From NCBI GenBank assembly GCA_048498555.1, contig JBEHXT010000010.1, positions 166,331-230,330 on the forward strand: a DNA stretch of 64,000 nucleotides, written 5' to 3'. The DNA is from Danxiaibacter sp048498555 (GTDB lineage: Bacteria; Bacteroidota; Bacteroidia; Chitinophagales; Chitinophagaceae). Each line of letters opens with the position of its first letter. The first letter of the stretch is position 1. Positions 1 to 9,556 of the stretch are shown in pieces. The position numbers and the translations under genes were made by a program. The notes beneath the pieces were generated by a model. The model was not told the origin of the DNA, did not search any database, and saw only the letters and a list, made by a program, of their open reading frames with translations.

Positions 1-1
1 T

Positions 2-847
2 TTATGCAACCTTGTTCCTCGTTCTGTATTCGGAGGGAGTAAGCCCCTCCCGCTTGCGGAAAGTTTTTGTAAAATACGACTGATCGCTAAATCCCAAAGT
101 GTATGTAATCTCCTGTATTGACTGGGGCGTGTACAGCAACAACCGCTTGGCTTCAAGCATCAGGCGGCTGTCAATTACATTAGATGAGCTTAGGCCAAAC
201 ACTTCCTTGCTTATTTCTCCTAACTTACGCGGAGTTACATTCAAGGTTTTTGCATAAAAATCCACCGGTTGCTGATCGTGAAAATGATTTTCAACAAGCA
301 TCAGGAATCGGTTGAATAGCTGGTAATTTTCTTTCGATGATTTATTTGCCGAAGCAAAATGCTTCTCTTTTTCATCTTTGAGCAATTCAACATATGCCGA
401 CAAAAGATATTTAATAAAAGCCGGTTTCCTGTCAGGCTCATTATCCGCATTAAGAATCAATTGCAGCAAACCGGTAATTTTCTGCCTGAATTCTTCACAT
501 CGCACCGGTATATTGGAAAGAAAGAAAAATTGCGAAAAAAGGCATTCAGTATTCTCCGGCAAAAAGCTTCCGGCAAAACGTACAATATAACCTTTGGCTC
601 CGGGCCGCACTTTAAATGAATGTACTTTTCCCTGCGCTACAAGTATTACTTCGGGCCCTTTAACCTGGTATTGCTCTCCATCAATTTCATGAGATGCCTC
701 CCCTTCTTGCAGAAATATGATTTCATGAAAATTATGCCTGTGTGGAGCACTGTTGATTGACTCCTGATCCGTTATATCAAAAGTAAAAATGCGGAACTCG
801 GTCCGCATATTTTTTACTGGTGCAATATGTTCGCCGTTTGACTTCAT
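2..847 (-). CDS. AraC family transcriptional regulator
   Basis: Cytoplasmic DNA-binding regulator of the AraC/XylS family. About residues 20-110 look like a cupin sensor domain (HRHNFHEI followed by alternating strands). The last 95 or so residues hold the paired helix-turn-helix region, ending with the family signature GFSDQSYFTKTFRK and GLTPSEYR. I take the ATG at 847 (281 codons); an in-frame TTG at 856 is possible. The stop codon of the upstream Smr-domain gene lies 15 bases before the ATG, so the two are probably on one transcript. The ligand and targets cannot be read from the sequence. The stop codon lies at the window edge, so the gene is complete. Confidence 0.9.
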   Translation of the reverse strand: MKSNGEHIAPVKNMRTEFRIFTFDITDQESINSAPHRHNFHEIIFLQEGEASHEIDGEQYQVKGPEVILVAQGKVHSFKVRPGAKGYIVRFAGSFLPENTECLFSQFFFLSNIPVRCEEFRQKITGLLQLILNADNEPDRKPAFIKYLLSAYVELLKDEKEKHFASANKSSKENYQLFNRFLMLVENHFHDQQPVDFYAKTLNVTPRKLGEISKEVFGLSSSNVIDSRLMLEAKRLLLYTPQSIQEITYTLGFSDQSYFTKTFRKREGLTPSEYRTRNKVA

Positions 848-862
848 GCCTGACAAGAAGCA

Positions 863-1888
863 TTAATACTGAAAAAATATTTCCGTGGCGCCGTAGCCAA
901 ACCGTGGATCGTACTGGTTGATAAAGGTCTTAACCTCCTTGCGCACTTTTAGTAAATCATGAATTTCATCGCGCAGCCTGCCACTTCCTACGCCATGAAT
1001 CACGGTTAATGAAGGCTGACGATGCGCTATTGCCAACTCATACCATTTCTCAAACTCTTTTAATTGCAGCATCAATATTTCAAAGTTGCTGAGGTGTTTA
1101 AAATCGTTCAGCAGTTTTTCGATGTGCAGGTCAATCACAGATCTCGCCGGCTCAAGATTTTGCCTCGTCCTTGCGGCATCATACATTTTGTATCCTTTGG
1201 CAACAAGCGGCGTAAGTTCAATCTTGTCGTCCGAAGCCTTATCCGGGTATTTTTTAAAGAGCTCGTAAGAAATGGTTGGTTCGTTTCTTTCTTTCATCTC
1301 TTCAATGCGCACAAAAACCTGTTTAGCTTTCAGCTTTACAGAAGCCTCAAAAAAATCAGCCTTTCTCTTATTTTCTTTTAGTAAGGAGAATTCGAATGTA
1401 AAATGCGGATTGTCGTTCAGGTCCTCAAACGGAATGTCATGTAAATAAAAATCCTGGAATGCCAGCACCTCATTCTTCAATTCAAAATCAGCCTCCCCAA
1501 AAAACAGTTGCCTGTAAATAAACTTGTACGCATTTTCGGTCTTGTTTACCAGGTAAACCTTAAATTCTTCAACCACCTCATCGTTAAAATCATCCAATTC
1601 AAACTTGGGTAGAAGGGACAACCAAACGCCGTCTTCTACTTTTATTTTATTCGCAGTCGGCTTTTCCTTTGGTATATTTTCAACATATGTTTTTACAGGC
1701 TTCTTTTCTTCAACAACCTTCTTTTTAGTAAACCTGTGAAAGTAGGGAAAGTCAATCTGGTCCATGTAGGCGGGAAATTTTACCCCACGCACTTCAATCA
1801 TGACCATTTTATCGTTAACGATCTCTATTACTTTTCCTTCTTCATTGCTATGCAACACAATGATATCATCTCCTACCTGGTACTTCAT
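863..1888 (-). CDS. DUF2027 / Smr-domain protein
   Basis: 341-residue protein with an N-terminal SH3-like DUF2027 segment (starts MKYQVGDDIIVL, residues 1-60), a lysine-rich linker, a central beta-rich region and a C-terminal Smr domain (about residues 258-341). The Smr signature VIDLHIEKL and the HGVGSG loop are both visible. Smr domains are nicking or RNA-cleaving nuclease modules found in MutS2 and as stand-alone proteins; this one lacks the MutS ATPase. The exact substrate is unknown. The frame runs on upstream to a TTG at 1909, but the ATG at 1888 gives the conserved start. It is probably transcribed with the AraC-type gene that follows. Confidence 0.85.
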   Translation of the reverse strand: MKYQVGDDIIVLHSNEEGKVIEIVNDKMVMIEVRGVKFPAYMDQIDFPYFHRFTKKKVVEEKKPVKTYVENIPKEKPTANKIKVEDGVWLSLLPKFELDDFNDEVVEEFKVYLVNKTENAYKFIYRQLFFGEADFELKNEVLAFQDFYLHDIPFEDLNDNPHFTFEFSLLKENKRKADFFEASVKLKAKQVFVRIEEMKERNEPTISYELFKKYPDKASDDKIELTPLVAKGYKMYDAARTRQNLEPARSVIDLHIEKLLNDFKHLSNFEILMLQLKEFEKWYELAIAHRQPSLTVIHGVGSGRLRDEIHDLLKVRKEVKTFINQYDPRFGYGATEIFFQY

Positions 1889-2028
1889 GCTAAATAATTT
1901 ACATTGCAAAAGTAGTGCAGTTAACGGTTTTATAGTTCAGTTGACACCTAATACGTTCTAATTAAAGTATTTTAGACTAAAATTGTTGTTGTTGGAATAA
2001 TTTGTGACAACAACTAATAAAAACTGGT

Positions 2029-3885
2029 TTGTTGAAAATCTCGCTTACATATATTTTAAGAGTCACGCTGGCATACCTTGTATCCTTTCTTTTCTTCAGC
2101 ATAAGCTATGCCCAGGATAAAGACACCTCGAAACCTGAAAAAAAGAAAAACAACATTTTCGATTTTGCCGTGAACGCCATTACCCGCAGTGCACCCGATT
2201 CCACCACTGAACTCATCAACGCAAAGAGTGAAGAACCCTATTTGCCATTTGAAGGAAAGGTTATCCGGCATATACGTGTAAGGATTTTTGGCTTTGAAAC
2301 CACTTTTCAGGATACAACGCAAAGCAGCAATTATTTTGGTACCAAGATTTTAAATCACCTGCACCGCAATTCAAGAGAATGGGTGATTCGCAACAATCTT
2401 TTTGTAAAAGAACGCACACCGGTAAATGCATACATGATGGCGGACAATGAAAGGTATTTACGTTCGCTGGAGTTTATGCAGGATGCTCGTATTATTATCA
2501 AACCTATTGATGGCGACCCGGACTCCGTTGACGTGGAGGTTGCAACCAAAGACCTTTTCAGTATTGTGGGTGAAGTAACGCAATTTAGCCCTGAGCAGTT
2601 TAAGGGAAGAGTCGCAGACGCGAATGTGCTTGGAATGGGCCAAAAAGTGCAGCTTTCGGTACTCTGGGATCAAAAGCGCGATCCCACATTCGGCTATAAT
2701 CTTTTATACAGTAAAAACAATATTGCTAATTCTTTCGTGAATGCATCGGTAGCCTACGGCTCCATTGCGCCTAACATCCAGGGAGCTGCATGGAACGAGA
2801 AGGGCTGGATGGTGCGTTTTGACAGGCCGCTTGCATCGCAATACCTGCATGTGGCGGGCTCTGCAGCTATATCGCAGGGCGAATCATTCAATATGTACAA
2901 TCTCCCTGATTCGCTTTTCTACAAATACAAATACCGAACATACGATGCATGGATCGGTTACAACATTGGTGTAAAAAGATTTCTTCACAATATTGACAGA
3001 AAAGACAGGCAATTTGTGGCGCTGCGTTTTATAAACACAACCTTTCTACAATCGCCCGAGCAGATCAAAGGACTGCTTATTCAAAAATTTAATACCACAA
3101 AAGCGGTATTGGGATCATTTACCTTTTTCCGGCAAAACTTTATTAAAACTACTTACCTGTATGGCTTCGGTACAACGGAAGACGTGCCTTACGGTTACAA
3201 TGTAGCTTTCACCGGAGGCTGGTACCAACAGGCTTTTCTTGACCGCATGTATGCGGGCGTTGATGCTAACAGGTACATAGTTACCGGCAAAAAAGATATC
3301 ATTCAATATTTCGGACGGGCATGTACATTTCTAAATCATGGCGAATTTCAGGATGCAAGTGTACTGGTTGGCGGCAGTATGTTCAGCAGATTGTTTGTGC
3401 ATGATAATGTTAAGCTGAGACAGTATATGCGCCTTACCTATGCGCAACAGTTTAGCAGGTTAGGCATTGACCCGCTTAGTTTGAGTAACACTTTTGGCAT
3501 CAGGTATTTCAGCTCAGATTCTACTTTGGGAGACCAGCGCCTGAGCCTGCATTCTGAAACATATCTCTTTTTAAAATATAAAGTGTTTGGGTTTAAGTTT
3601 GCGCCGTTTGTATTTGGTGACGCAGCACTTATTACCCCTGAAAGAGAAAAACTGGCACAATCAGGAATGTATTATGGCCTGGGTGGAGGTGTTAGGACAA
3701 GAAATGAAAACCTTGTGTTTGGTACGATGGAACTGCGTTTTGTATTTTTTCCCAGGAAGGCAGAGATGGCCGATTCTTTTAAACTGGAGTTTACCACCAA
3801 CCTTAATTTCCGCTTCAATAGCAGCTACGTAAAAGCGCCGGATATTATTCAATTGAACAACGATCCCAACAACAGCGTGTTCTGA
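2029..3885 (+). CDS. BamA/TamA-like outer-membrane beta-barrel protein
   Basis: 618-residue exported protein. It opens with a hydrophobic signal peptide ending SISYAQ (about residue 29), then a low-complexity DKDTSKPEKKK linker. Residues 70-185 carry a POTRA-like fold (VIRHIRVRIFGFET, DSVDVEVATKDLFSI), and the remainder looks like a beta-barrel with alternating aromatic strands ending in FRFNSSY. This matches the surface-antigen (D15/BamA) superfamily, but with only one or two POTRA units, unlike the five of BamA, so it is an accessory member. There is no ATG before residue 135: TTG at 2029 or 2032 must start it if the signal peptide is real. Role in barrel assembly or lipid transport is not decidable here. 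Confidence 0.75.
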   Translation: MLKISLTYILRVTLAYLVSFLFFSISYAQDKDTSKPEKKKNNIFDFAVNAITRSAPDSTTELINAKSEEPYLPFEGKVIRHIRVRIFGFETTFQDTTQSSNYFGTKILNHLHRNSREWVIRNNLFVKERTPVNAYMMADNERYLRSLEFMQDARIIIKPIDGDPDSVDVEVATKDLFSIVGEVTQFSPEQFKGRVADANVLGMGQKVQLSVLWDQKRDPTFGYNLLYSKNNIANSFVNASVAYGSIAPNIQGAAWNEKGWMVRFDRPLASQYLHVAGSAAISQGESFNMYNLPDSLFYKYKYRTYDAWIGYNIGVKRFLHNIDRKDRQFVALRFINTTFLQSPEQIKGLLIQKFNTTKAVLGSFTFFRQNFIKTTYLYGFGTTEDVPYGYNVAFTGGWYQQAFLDRMYAGVDANRYIVTGKKDIIQYFGRACTFLNHGEFQDASVLVGGSMFSRLFVHDNVKLRQYMRLTYAQQFSRLGIDPLSLSNTFGIRYFSSDSTLGDQRLSLHSETYLFLKYKVFGFKFAPFVFGDAALITPEREKLAQSGMYYGLGGGVRTRNENLVFGTMELRFVFFPRKAEMADSFKLEFTTNLNFRFNSSYVKAPDIIQLNNDPNNSVF

Positions 3886-3994
3886 GAATTTAACATTGTA
3901 AATAAATTGCTGCATAACAACCTTACGATGAATGCTTAATCAGTAATTTAACGAAGCCACATCAGCGCTCAATTTCAAACGCTTGTTTAAAAAA

Positions 3995-4030
3995 TTTGGA
4001 GATAATCATTCCAACCCTATATCTTTGCAC
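3995..4030 (+). promoter_or_regulatory. guaB promoter, near-leaderless
   Basis: TTTG at 3995-3998, a 21-base spacer, then TATCTTTG at 4020-4027 match the Bacteroidota -33/-7 consensus. The -7 box ends only three bases before the ATG at 4031, so the transcript should start at or beside the start codon. Confidence 0.65.
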
Positions 4031-5527
4031 ATGGCAACAAGAATTAGTTCCCCCAACAAAAAGTCTGACAGTTCAAGGTTTTTCGGTGAAGGTCTCACCT
4101 TCGATGACGTTCTTCTTATGCCGGCTTACAGCCAGGTTCTTCCCAAAGATGTTAATATTCAGTCGCAGCTTACAAAAAGCATCACGTTAAATATCCCTAT
4201 GCTGTCCGCAGCCATGGATACAGTAACTGAAGCCAACCTTGCCATTGCATTGGCACGCGAAGGTGGCCTGGGTATTTTGCATAAGAACATGAGCATTGAA
4301 AAACAGGCAGAACAGGTTCGTAAAGTAAAGAGAAGTGAAAGTGGTTTGATCATTGACCCGGTTACATTACAGGAAGACGCAACAATTGGTGATGCACTGC
4401 GCCTGATGAAAGAAAACAAGATTGGTGGTATTCCCATTGTTGACAAGGCTGGCAAGCTGGTTGGTATCTTAACGAACCGTGACTTACGTTTCGAAACAGA
4501 TAAAAAACGCAAGGTTACAGAAGTAATGACCCGCGAGAAATTGGTCACTGCTCCTGAAGGAACAGATCTTAAAAAAGCTGAAAAAATTCTTCACCAATAT
4601 AAGATTGAAAAATTACCTGTAGTTAATAAACAGGGCCGTTTGATCGGTTTAATTACCTACAGGGATATTTTACTAGTACGCGACAACCCTTCAGCAGTTA
4701 AAGATGGTTTCGGCCGATTGCTGGTTGGCGGCGCTTTAGGTATCACAAAGGACTTACAGGACAGAGCTTATGCTTTGCAACAGGTAGGTGTTGATATTGT
4801 TGCGCTTGATAGCTCTCACGGCCATAGTAAAGGCGTTATCGATTCACTGAAACAACTGAAAAAGAACTTCAAAAATCTACAGGTGATTGCAGGAAATGTA
4901 GGTACCGCAGCTGGTGCGAAAGCATTGGCTGATGCAGGTGCTGATGCAGTTAAAGTAGGTATTGGGCCGGGTTCTATTTGTACTACACGTATTGTTGCTG
5001 GTGCCGGTGTACCGCAGTTAACAGCAATTATGGAAGCTGCTGGCGCATTGAAAGCTAAAGGCATTCCGGTTATTGCTGACGGAGGTATCCGTTACACAGG
5101 TGACATGGTGAAGGCTCTTTCTGCCGGAGCCAGTGTGGTAATGATGGGTAGTGTGTTTGCTGGTGTTGAAGAAAGCCCTGGAGATACCATTATTTACGAA
5201 GGACGTAAGTTTAAAGAATACCGCGGTATGGGTTCTATCGGAGCTATGCAGCAAGGTAGCGGCGACCGTTACTTCCAGGATGGCGATGATGTAAAGAAAA
5301 TGGTTCCTGAAGGAATTGAAGGGCGTGTAGCTTACAAGGGTTATTTAAATGAAGTGGTATCGCAATATGTAGGTGGATTACGCGCAGGTATGGGATTGTG
5401 CGGAGCGAAAGATCTTGCAGCTTTACAGCAGGCTACATTCGTTCAGATCACCAACGCTGGTATGCGTGAAAGCCACGCACATGATGTAGAGATCACAAAA
5501 GAAGCACCTAATTACAGCAGGAAGTAG
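4031..5527 (+). CDS. guaB: inosine-5'-monophosphate dehydrogenase
   Basis: Oxidises IMP to XMP with NAD+, the committed step of GMP synthesis, in the cytoplasm. The N-terminus carries the IMPDH signature GLTFDDVLLMP. Two CBS domains occupy about residues 100-225 and sit between the halves of the TIM barrel. The catalytic loop GPGSICTTR places the nucleophile at Cys317, followed by ADGGIRYTGD and the flap MGSIGAM. 498 residues is the usual length. The frame extends 16 codons further upstream, but the ATG at 4031 gives the normal N-terminus and lies directly behind a strong promoter. It stands alone, with a terminator at 5633. Confidence 0.97.
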   Translation: MATRISSPNKKSDSSRFFGEGLTFDDVLLMPAYSQVLPKDVNIQSQLTKSITLNIPMLSAAMDTVTEANLAIALAREGGLGILHKNMSIEKQAEQVRKVKRSESGLIIDPVTLQEDATIGDALRLMKENKIGGIPIVDKAGKLVGILTNRDLRFETDKKRKVTEVMTREKLVTAPEGTDLKKAEKILHQYKIEKLPVVNKQGRLIGLITYRDILLVRDNPSAVKDGFGRLLVGGALGITKDLQDRAYALQQVGVDIVALDSSHGHSKGVIDSLKQLKKNFKNLQVIAGNVGTAAGAKALADAGADAVKVGIGPGSICTTRIVAGAGVPQLTAIMEAAGALKAKGIPVIADGGIRYTGDMVKALSAGASVVMMGSVFAGVEESPGDTIIYEGRKFKEYRGMGSIGAMQQGSGDRYFQDGDDVKKMVPEGIEGRVAYKGYLNEVVSQYVGGLRAGMGLCGAKDLAALQQATFVQITNAGMRESHAHDVEITKEAPNYSRK

Positions 5528-5632
5528 ATCGCTGACGTGGGGTTTGAGGATGTCTGATTTTGTTCATTGTGCAAAAACGCGATGTCTCTATTCAACACCA
5601 AAATTTTTAGACCAGAATTTCTAGATATAAAA

Positions 5633-5675
5633 TGAAAAAGGAAATTGAATTTGTTCAATTTCCTTTTTCATTTTT
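5633..5675 (+). terminator. rho-independent terminator after guaB
   Basis: Perfect 17-bp stem (5633-5649 with 5654-5670), loop TTTG, then TTTTT. The stem is A/T-rich on both ends, so it may also serve the converging gene at 5749. Confidence 0.85.
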
Positions 5676-5699
5676 ATTAATATACATTCCAGTTTCCGT

Positions 5700-5748
5700 C
5701 TGAAACCTGATACCTGATACCTACAACCTTCACATCGTACATCACCTC
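5700..5748. repeat. heptad array, 7 units, abuts a stop codon
   Basis: CCT triplets at 5706, 5713, 5720 and 5727 are exactly 7 bases apart. Read from the minus-strand gene, seven seven-base units follow its TAG (5749-5751) without a gap; two adjacent units are GTATCAG. Confidence 0.8.
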
Positions 5749-6168
5749 CTATTCTCTTTTCAAGTGCAATGAAGAACTGTCATCTGGCAGATAAAGTTCT
5801 ACAGTTGAATCTGAAATTTCTTTAATCTGCAACGGCTGATAAATGGAGTCCGTTTCTATATAGATCGTTTTGCTGGATGAGTCCACGTAATATTTTCCTT
5901 TTTTCTTCGGCTGTTCCTTTGAGTAAATAACATAAGAACTATCTGTTTTAAACTCAAGTGAAGCTTTTACTGAATCTTTTGTGGGAATGGAAGATAAAAT
6001 TCCGGATGCCGGTTTTGATGTGTCGGTTTTACTGCTGTCAACAATCGTAACAAATCCCCATCTTCCAATTAAAAACCTGGAGTCCTGTTTATCATGTGAG
6101 AACCACTTACAGGAAATAGTAGCATTGCCCATGCACAATAATCCGATAAAAAGTAACGCCTTATTCAT
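5749..6168 (-). CDS. small lipoprotein, lipocalin-like, function unknown
   Basis: 139 residues. A short hydrophobic leader ends in NATISC, consistent with a lipoprotein signal and a lipidated Cys20. The rest alternates short strands and charged turns (LIGRWGFVTI, GKYYVDSSSKTIYIETDS, VELYLPDD), the pattern of the small lipocalin-like proteins common in Bacteroidota. No catalytic motif is seen. It converges on guaB. Its stop codon runs straight into a heptad repeat array. The function is unknown. Confidence 0.75.
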   Translation of the reverse strand: MNKALLFIGLLCMGNATISCKWFSHDKQDSRFLIGRWGFVTIVDSSKTDTSKPASGILSSIPTKDSVKASLEFKTDSSYVIYSKEQPKKKGKYYVDSSSKTIYIETDSIYQPLQIKEISDSTVELYLPDDSSSLHLKRE

Positions 6169-6284
6169 GCAACATATTTAGTTCAAAAATCACCGTCGTA
6201 AATCGATGGCCTTGTCTTCCTTAAAGATAAAGTTTAATGCTGAAAGGCAAACGTAGTTGGAAGGCAAACATGAAAATGTAATGC

Positions 6285-6455
6285 AAGTAAAAAGTAAAAA
6301 TTCAAAAGTCAAAACGTTGACATCATGCTGCCTGATGTACTTTATGACACGCTAATTATCGGCGGAGTGTAACGGATTTGTGAGACGCAAACCAAGATGA
6401 TTAAGACCCGCCTACATTCTCATCAACGTATAACGTAACACTTACAACGAACCAC
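6285..6455. repeat. heptad arrays (two)
   Basis: Five seven-base units at 6285-6319 (two copies of AAGTAAA, then AATTCAA and AAGTCAA) and five at 6421-6455 (GTATAAC, GTAACAC, TTACAAC). The two face opposite ways, as in other paired arrays of the window. Confidence 0.65.
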
Positions 6456-6465
6456 TTGATTACCC

Positions 6466-6497
6466 TAAAAATACAGGCCCCGGTAAAAACCGGGGCC
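6466..6497 (-). terminator. GC-rich hairpin, probable terminator
   Basis: GGCCCCGGT (6476-6484), loop AAAA, ACCGGGGCC (6489-6497). On the minus strand a run TATTTTT follows within a few bases, about 120 bases after the stop codon of the barrel receptor gene. Confidence 0.6.
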
Positions 6498-6613
6498 GCC
6501 TATAGTCACATAAGAAAAAAACTAAAAAATTTTCAACGATGTAAAAAAATGCATTTATCTCCAACGTATTATTCAAATAAGGATGAGAGGACGCATTTTA
6601 ATATGTAAGGCAA

Positions 6614-9067
6614 CTAGTTACCTCCACCACCACCCTTTACGCGGCTTGATTCATCATCAGATCCACCCCTCTTTCTTTGTTGTGTTGCCTGGCCTTTGCT
6701 GAACCTGTACGTGAAGCTAATGTTAACAACTCTGTTATCCCACTGGTTGTGTATTTGTACATCAATATTCTGGTACTTGCTATAACCTCTGAACTGTTGA
6801 ATATCCAAAAAGTCTCTCACGTTCAGGCGGACAGTACCTTTATTCTTCATTATATTTTTACTCACTGCAAAACTCACCATACCCATTGGCTTAGCAACCA
6901 GCGTACCTTCGGTCATAGTGCTTCTGAAAAAGCCGTTCAACTCCAGTGTCCAGCTTTTCTTCAGGCTAAAAGTATTGGTCATGTTAGCCATAAATCCCAA
7001 ACCGTCAACATCAATATATCCATTGTTTACCTGTCCTCTGAACCTGTTGTAAACGCCCTGTGCATATATATTTGTTTTGTACCATTTTGTTACCGGGAAA
7101 TTTGCGCTAACACTTAAAGCAATGTTATCCCGGTCAGCAATATTGCTCTTTTTTACGTATGATGTATGTGTGCTGTCAATTTGCTCCAGCACCTGTTGTA
7201 TAATGTCTTTTGTTTTGTTGTATTGTAATGATGTAGTTAAAAATCCTTTAAACGTATGATTCAATTCAATATTATGGCTGAACTGCGGTTTTAAGTATGG
7301 ATTACCCACCTGGTAAGTGTATTTGTCAAGGAAATAATAGAATGGATTCATATCCTCATAATCCGGCCTTTGAATACGACGGCCGTAGCTTAAGGCCAGT
7401 TGGTTCTTTTCGTTCACTTTATAACCTACATAGGCAGTGGGGAACAACTGAGTGTAGTTTCTTTCAAACTCTGTGTTGGTTGTAAGTTGCTGGCCTTTTG
7501 AGACGGTGTTTTCCAACCTTAATCCCAACTGTGCGCTCCATTTTTTACTTAATGGCCTGCTATAGTTAACGTAAGCTGCATTTATATTTTCATTATAGAT
7601 AAAGTGATTGGTTCTGCGCATATCTTCCTGCCATTTGCCGGCGCCATCCAATGTATCATAAAAGGCATTGTTGTCAGTTTTTACAAAACTTGTTTTCACT
7701 CCGGCTTCAAATTTTGCTTCATGCTTAAGCGGTTTTGTAAAGTCAACTTTTGCAGTATATATATTGATATTTGATGGCAGGTTGCCTCTCAACACCTCAT
7801 CGTTTTGTATTTTAATTCCCTGTGGATCGTAAAACTGATTTTCAAACATCTGGTTCATAGTCGCCTTATAGTTCATATAATCAAAGTCAGATGTCAACTC
7901 AGTACCTGTTGTATCAAATACATGGCGCAGGTTAAAATTACCACCTATATTGTTCCACTTTTCTTTGTTATTGTTATTGGCAAGGGTTGTAGCCGTAAGG
8001 TTATTATGCGCATCGTAAATATTGGTAACCCCGTTGGATGTAAATGTACCTGGGTTTACATAGCCATTCACCACAACACCAAGCGTAGTTTTCTTCGTAA
8101 CAAAATAATCTACGCCCGCTTTAAAAGAATGCATCTGGAAATTGGGAGTCATTTTAGTTGTTTGTTCGTAAACCGATTCTAATGCGTTGTTGCTATCATA
8201 GAACTTACGCGTAAGATCCAGTTGTTGCATACCCTTGTTCGCGTTAAAGCTATAGTTACCAAAAAGGTTTACTTTGCCAGTGCGATAATTCATGTTAACG
8301 CTGTTGTTGGTTTTAGGATTGATGCCCTTGCCCGCGCCAAGCGTAACGCTTCCGTTGAAGCCCTTTATTTTATTCTTCTTTGTTTTGATATTGATGACCC
8401 CTGCATTACCTGATGCATCATATTTTGCAGGAGGGTTGGTCATAATTTCAATCTGGTCCAGGTTAACGCTCGGCATATTCTTCAACAAATTGGCCAGATC
8501 CTGGGCACTCAGGTATGTGGGTTTGCCATCAACCAGCACCAGCACACCTTGTTTGCCTTTCAGGCTGATATTGCCGTCCTTATCAACTGTGATACCTGGA
8601 GATTTTTCCAGCACTTCCAAAGCTGACAGGCCCACGTTGGTTGGTGAAGCGTCTACGTTTACTACTGTCCTATCTATCTTTTGCTCAATCAAAGGCCTTG
8701 AAGCCGTAACTACAACAGTGCTTAGTTGCTGGCTGGTAGCTTTCAGTACAACGTCTTTTAATGTATAGTTTGCATTTTTAGCGTCAAGGCTAAACGTTTC
8801 GCTGTAATATTTGGAAAAACCTACCGCTTCAGCAGAAACAAGGAATTTGCCATTCTTTATTTTATCCAGTGAGAACAATCCTGATTTATCTGTGACTGCA
8901 ATTTTAACGACTGATGAATCTTTTGCGTTTAACAGGGAAATAGCAGCCGCTTCAACGGGCTTTTCATTACCTGAAATTTTACCATCCACCTTTCCAGATG
9001 GCGTTTGCGCAAATGAATATATAGTTGCCGCATTTATGAAGGTAAAAAGGAGTATCAATTTTTTCAT
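6614..9067 (-). CDS. TonB-dependent outer-membrane beta-barrel receptor
   Basis: 817-residue exported protein. The signal peptide starts MKKLILLFTF and ends YSFAQ. A carboxypeptidase-regulatory-like fold follows (about residues 25-110: GKVDGKISGNEKPVEAA), then a plug domain with VVVTASRPLIEQKIDRTVVN and LSALEVLEKSPGI, and a barrel of the outer-membrane beta-barrel 3 type ending in VVNISFTYRFSKGQ and a Gly-rich tail GGGGGN. Members of this group take up an unknown ligand with TonB energy. The frame starts at 9136 with a TTG, but the ATG at 9067 begins the signal peptide. The Gly-rich tail after the last strand is slightly unusual. No SusD partner is nearby. Confidence 0.9.
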   Translation of the reverse strand: MKKLILLFTFINAATIYSFAQTPSGKVDGKISGNEKPVEAAAISLLNAKDSSVVKIAVTDKSGLFSLDKIKNGKFLVSAEAVGFSKYYSETFSLDAKNANYTLKDVVLKATSQQLSTVVVTASRPLIEQKIDRTVVNVDASPTNVGLSALEVLEKSPGITVDKDGNISLKGKQGVLVLVDGKPTYLSAQDLANLLKNMPSVNLDQIEIMTNPPAKYDASGNAGVINIKTKKNKIKGFNGSVTLGAGKGINPKTNNSVNMNYRTGKVNLFGNYSFNANKGMQQLDLTRKFYDSNNALESVYEQTTKMTPNFQMHSFKAGVDYFVTKKTTLGVVVNGYVNPGTFTSNGVTNIYDAHNNLTATTLANNNNKEKWNNIGGNFNLRHVFDTTGTELTSDFDYMNYKATMNQMFENQFYDPQGIKIQNDEVLRGNLPSNINIYTAKVDFTKPLKHEAKFEAGVKTSFVKTDNNAFYDTLDGAGKWQEDMRRTNHFIYNENINAAYVNYSRPLSKKWSAQLGLRLENTVSKGQQLTTNTEFERNYTQLFPTAYVGYKVNEKNQLALSYGRRIQRPDYEDMNPFYYFLDKYTYQVGNPYLKPQFSHNIELNHTFKGFLTTSLQYNKTKDIIQQVLEQIDSTHTSYVKKSNIADRDNIALSVSANFPVTKWYKTNIYAQGVYNRFRGQVNNGYIDVDGLGFMANMTNTFSLKKSWTLELNGFFRSTMTEGTLVAKPMGMVSFAVSKNIMKNKGTVRLNVRDFLDIQQFRGYSKYQNIDVQIHNQWDNRVVNISFTYRFSKGQATQQRKRGGSDDESSRVKGGGGGN

Positions 9068-9196
9068 GACTATAATATTATGGTTCGGTTTGTTTTTTCT
9101 ATAATACAGATCAAAACTAGGTACTATGTTTTGCATAGTACATTATATTGCTGTGAATGGCTTATTTTAGTGATAAACGGCGCCCTCAATTTGGAA

Positions 9197-9210
9197 GTTG
9201 TACGTACAAC
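9197..9210. promoter_or_regulatory. 14-bp perfect palindrome, possible operator
   Basis: GTTGTACGTACAAC lies in the divergent region, about 130 bases before the receptor start. Palindrome seen directly; the operator role is inference. It could also be a remnant of the TACG-type heptad repeats. Confidence 0.35.
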
Positions 9211-9431
9211 GTTGGAAAAAGTTACCTGGATTTTGGGTTGGATGGACGAACGGCATTTGGAATGGATGAGCGGGAACCGGGAGTAAAGAGGGCTAGAAAC
9301 GATGCTTTCTTGTCCGGATCCGGATTAAGGGATTAGCGCATTTTGTTGATTTATTTTTAGAAACCCTCGTGAATCCGATCTAAAAAGACCTGCAATTAAT
9401 AGGATTATCCAGGCCCAACTATACACCAATG

Positions 9432-9487
9432 CCTTATTCCTGACACCTGACACCTCATGCCTGTTACCTGATACCTGACACCCAGCC
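9432..9487. repeat. heptad array, 8 units, cleanest phase
   Basis: CCT occurs at 9432, 9439, 9446, 9453, 9460, 9467 and 9474, and CCC at 9481: eight consecutive anchors at exactly 7-base spacing, with varying four-base fillers such as GACA, GATA, CATG and GTTA. Confidence 0.9.
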
Positions 9488-9556
9488 TCACATTAAAACT
9501 TCCACCGCTATAATCTTTATTTCAACAGGATGCTTATTTTAGATAAAAGCCGCTAT

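Larger units (their letters stand above)
6169..6613. other. intergenic region between two minus-strand genes
   Basis: No convincing gene. It holds two heptad arrays (6285-6319 and 6421-6455) and a GC-rich hairpin (6476-6497). The rest is A/T-rich with no recognisable signal. Confidence 0.6.
9068..9556. other. divergent intergenic region
   Basis: Separates two divergent genes. It contains a perfect 14-base palindrome (GTTGTACGTACAAC, 9197-9210) and a heptad array (9432-9487). I see no gene in it. Confidence 0.55.

Noticed and set aside
8292..8768. 158-residue frame opposite the barrel receptor
   Set aside because: Shadow of the receptor gene on the other strand; no start signal or recognisable domain.
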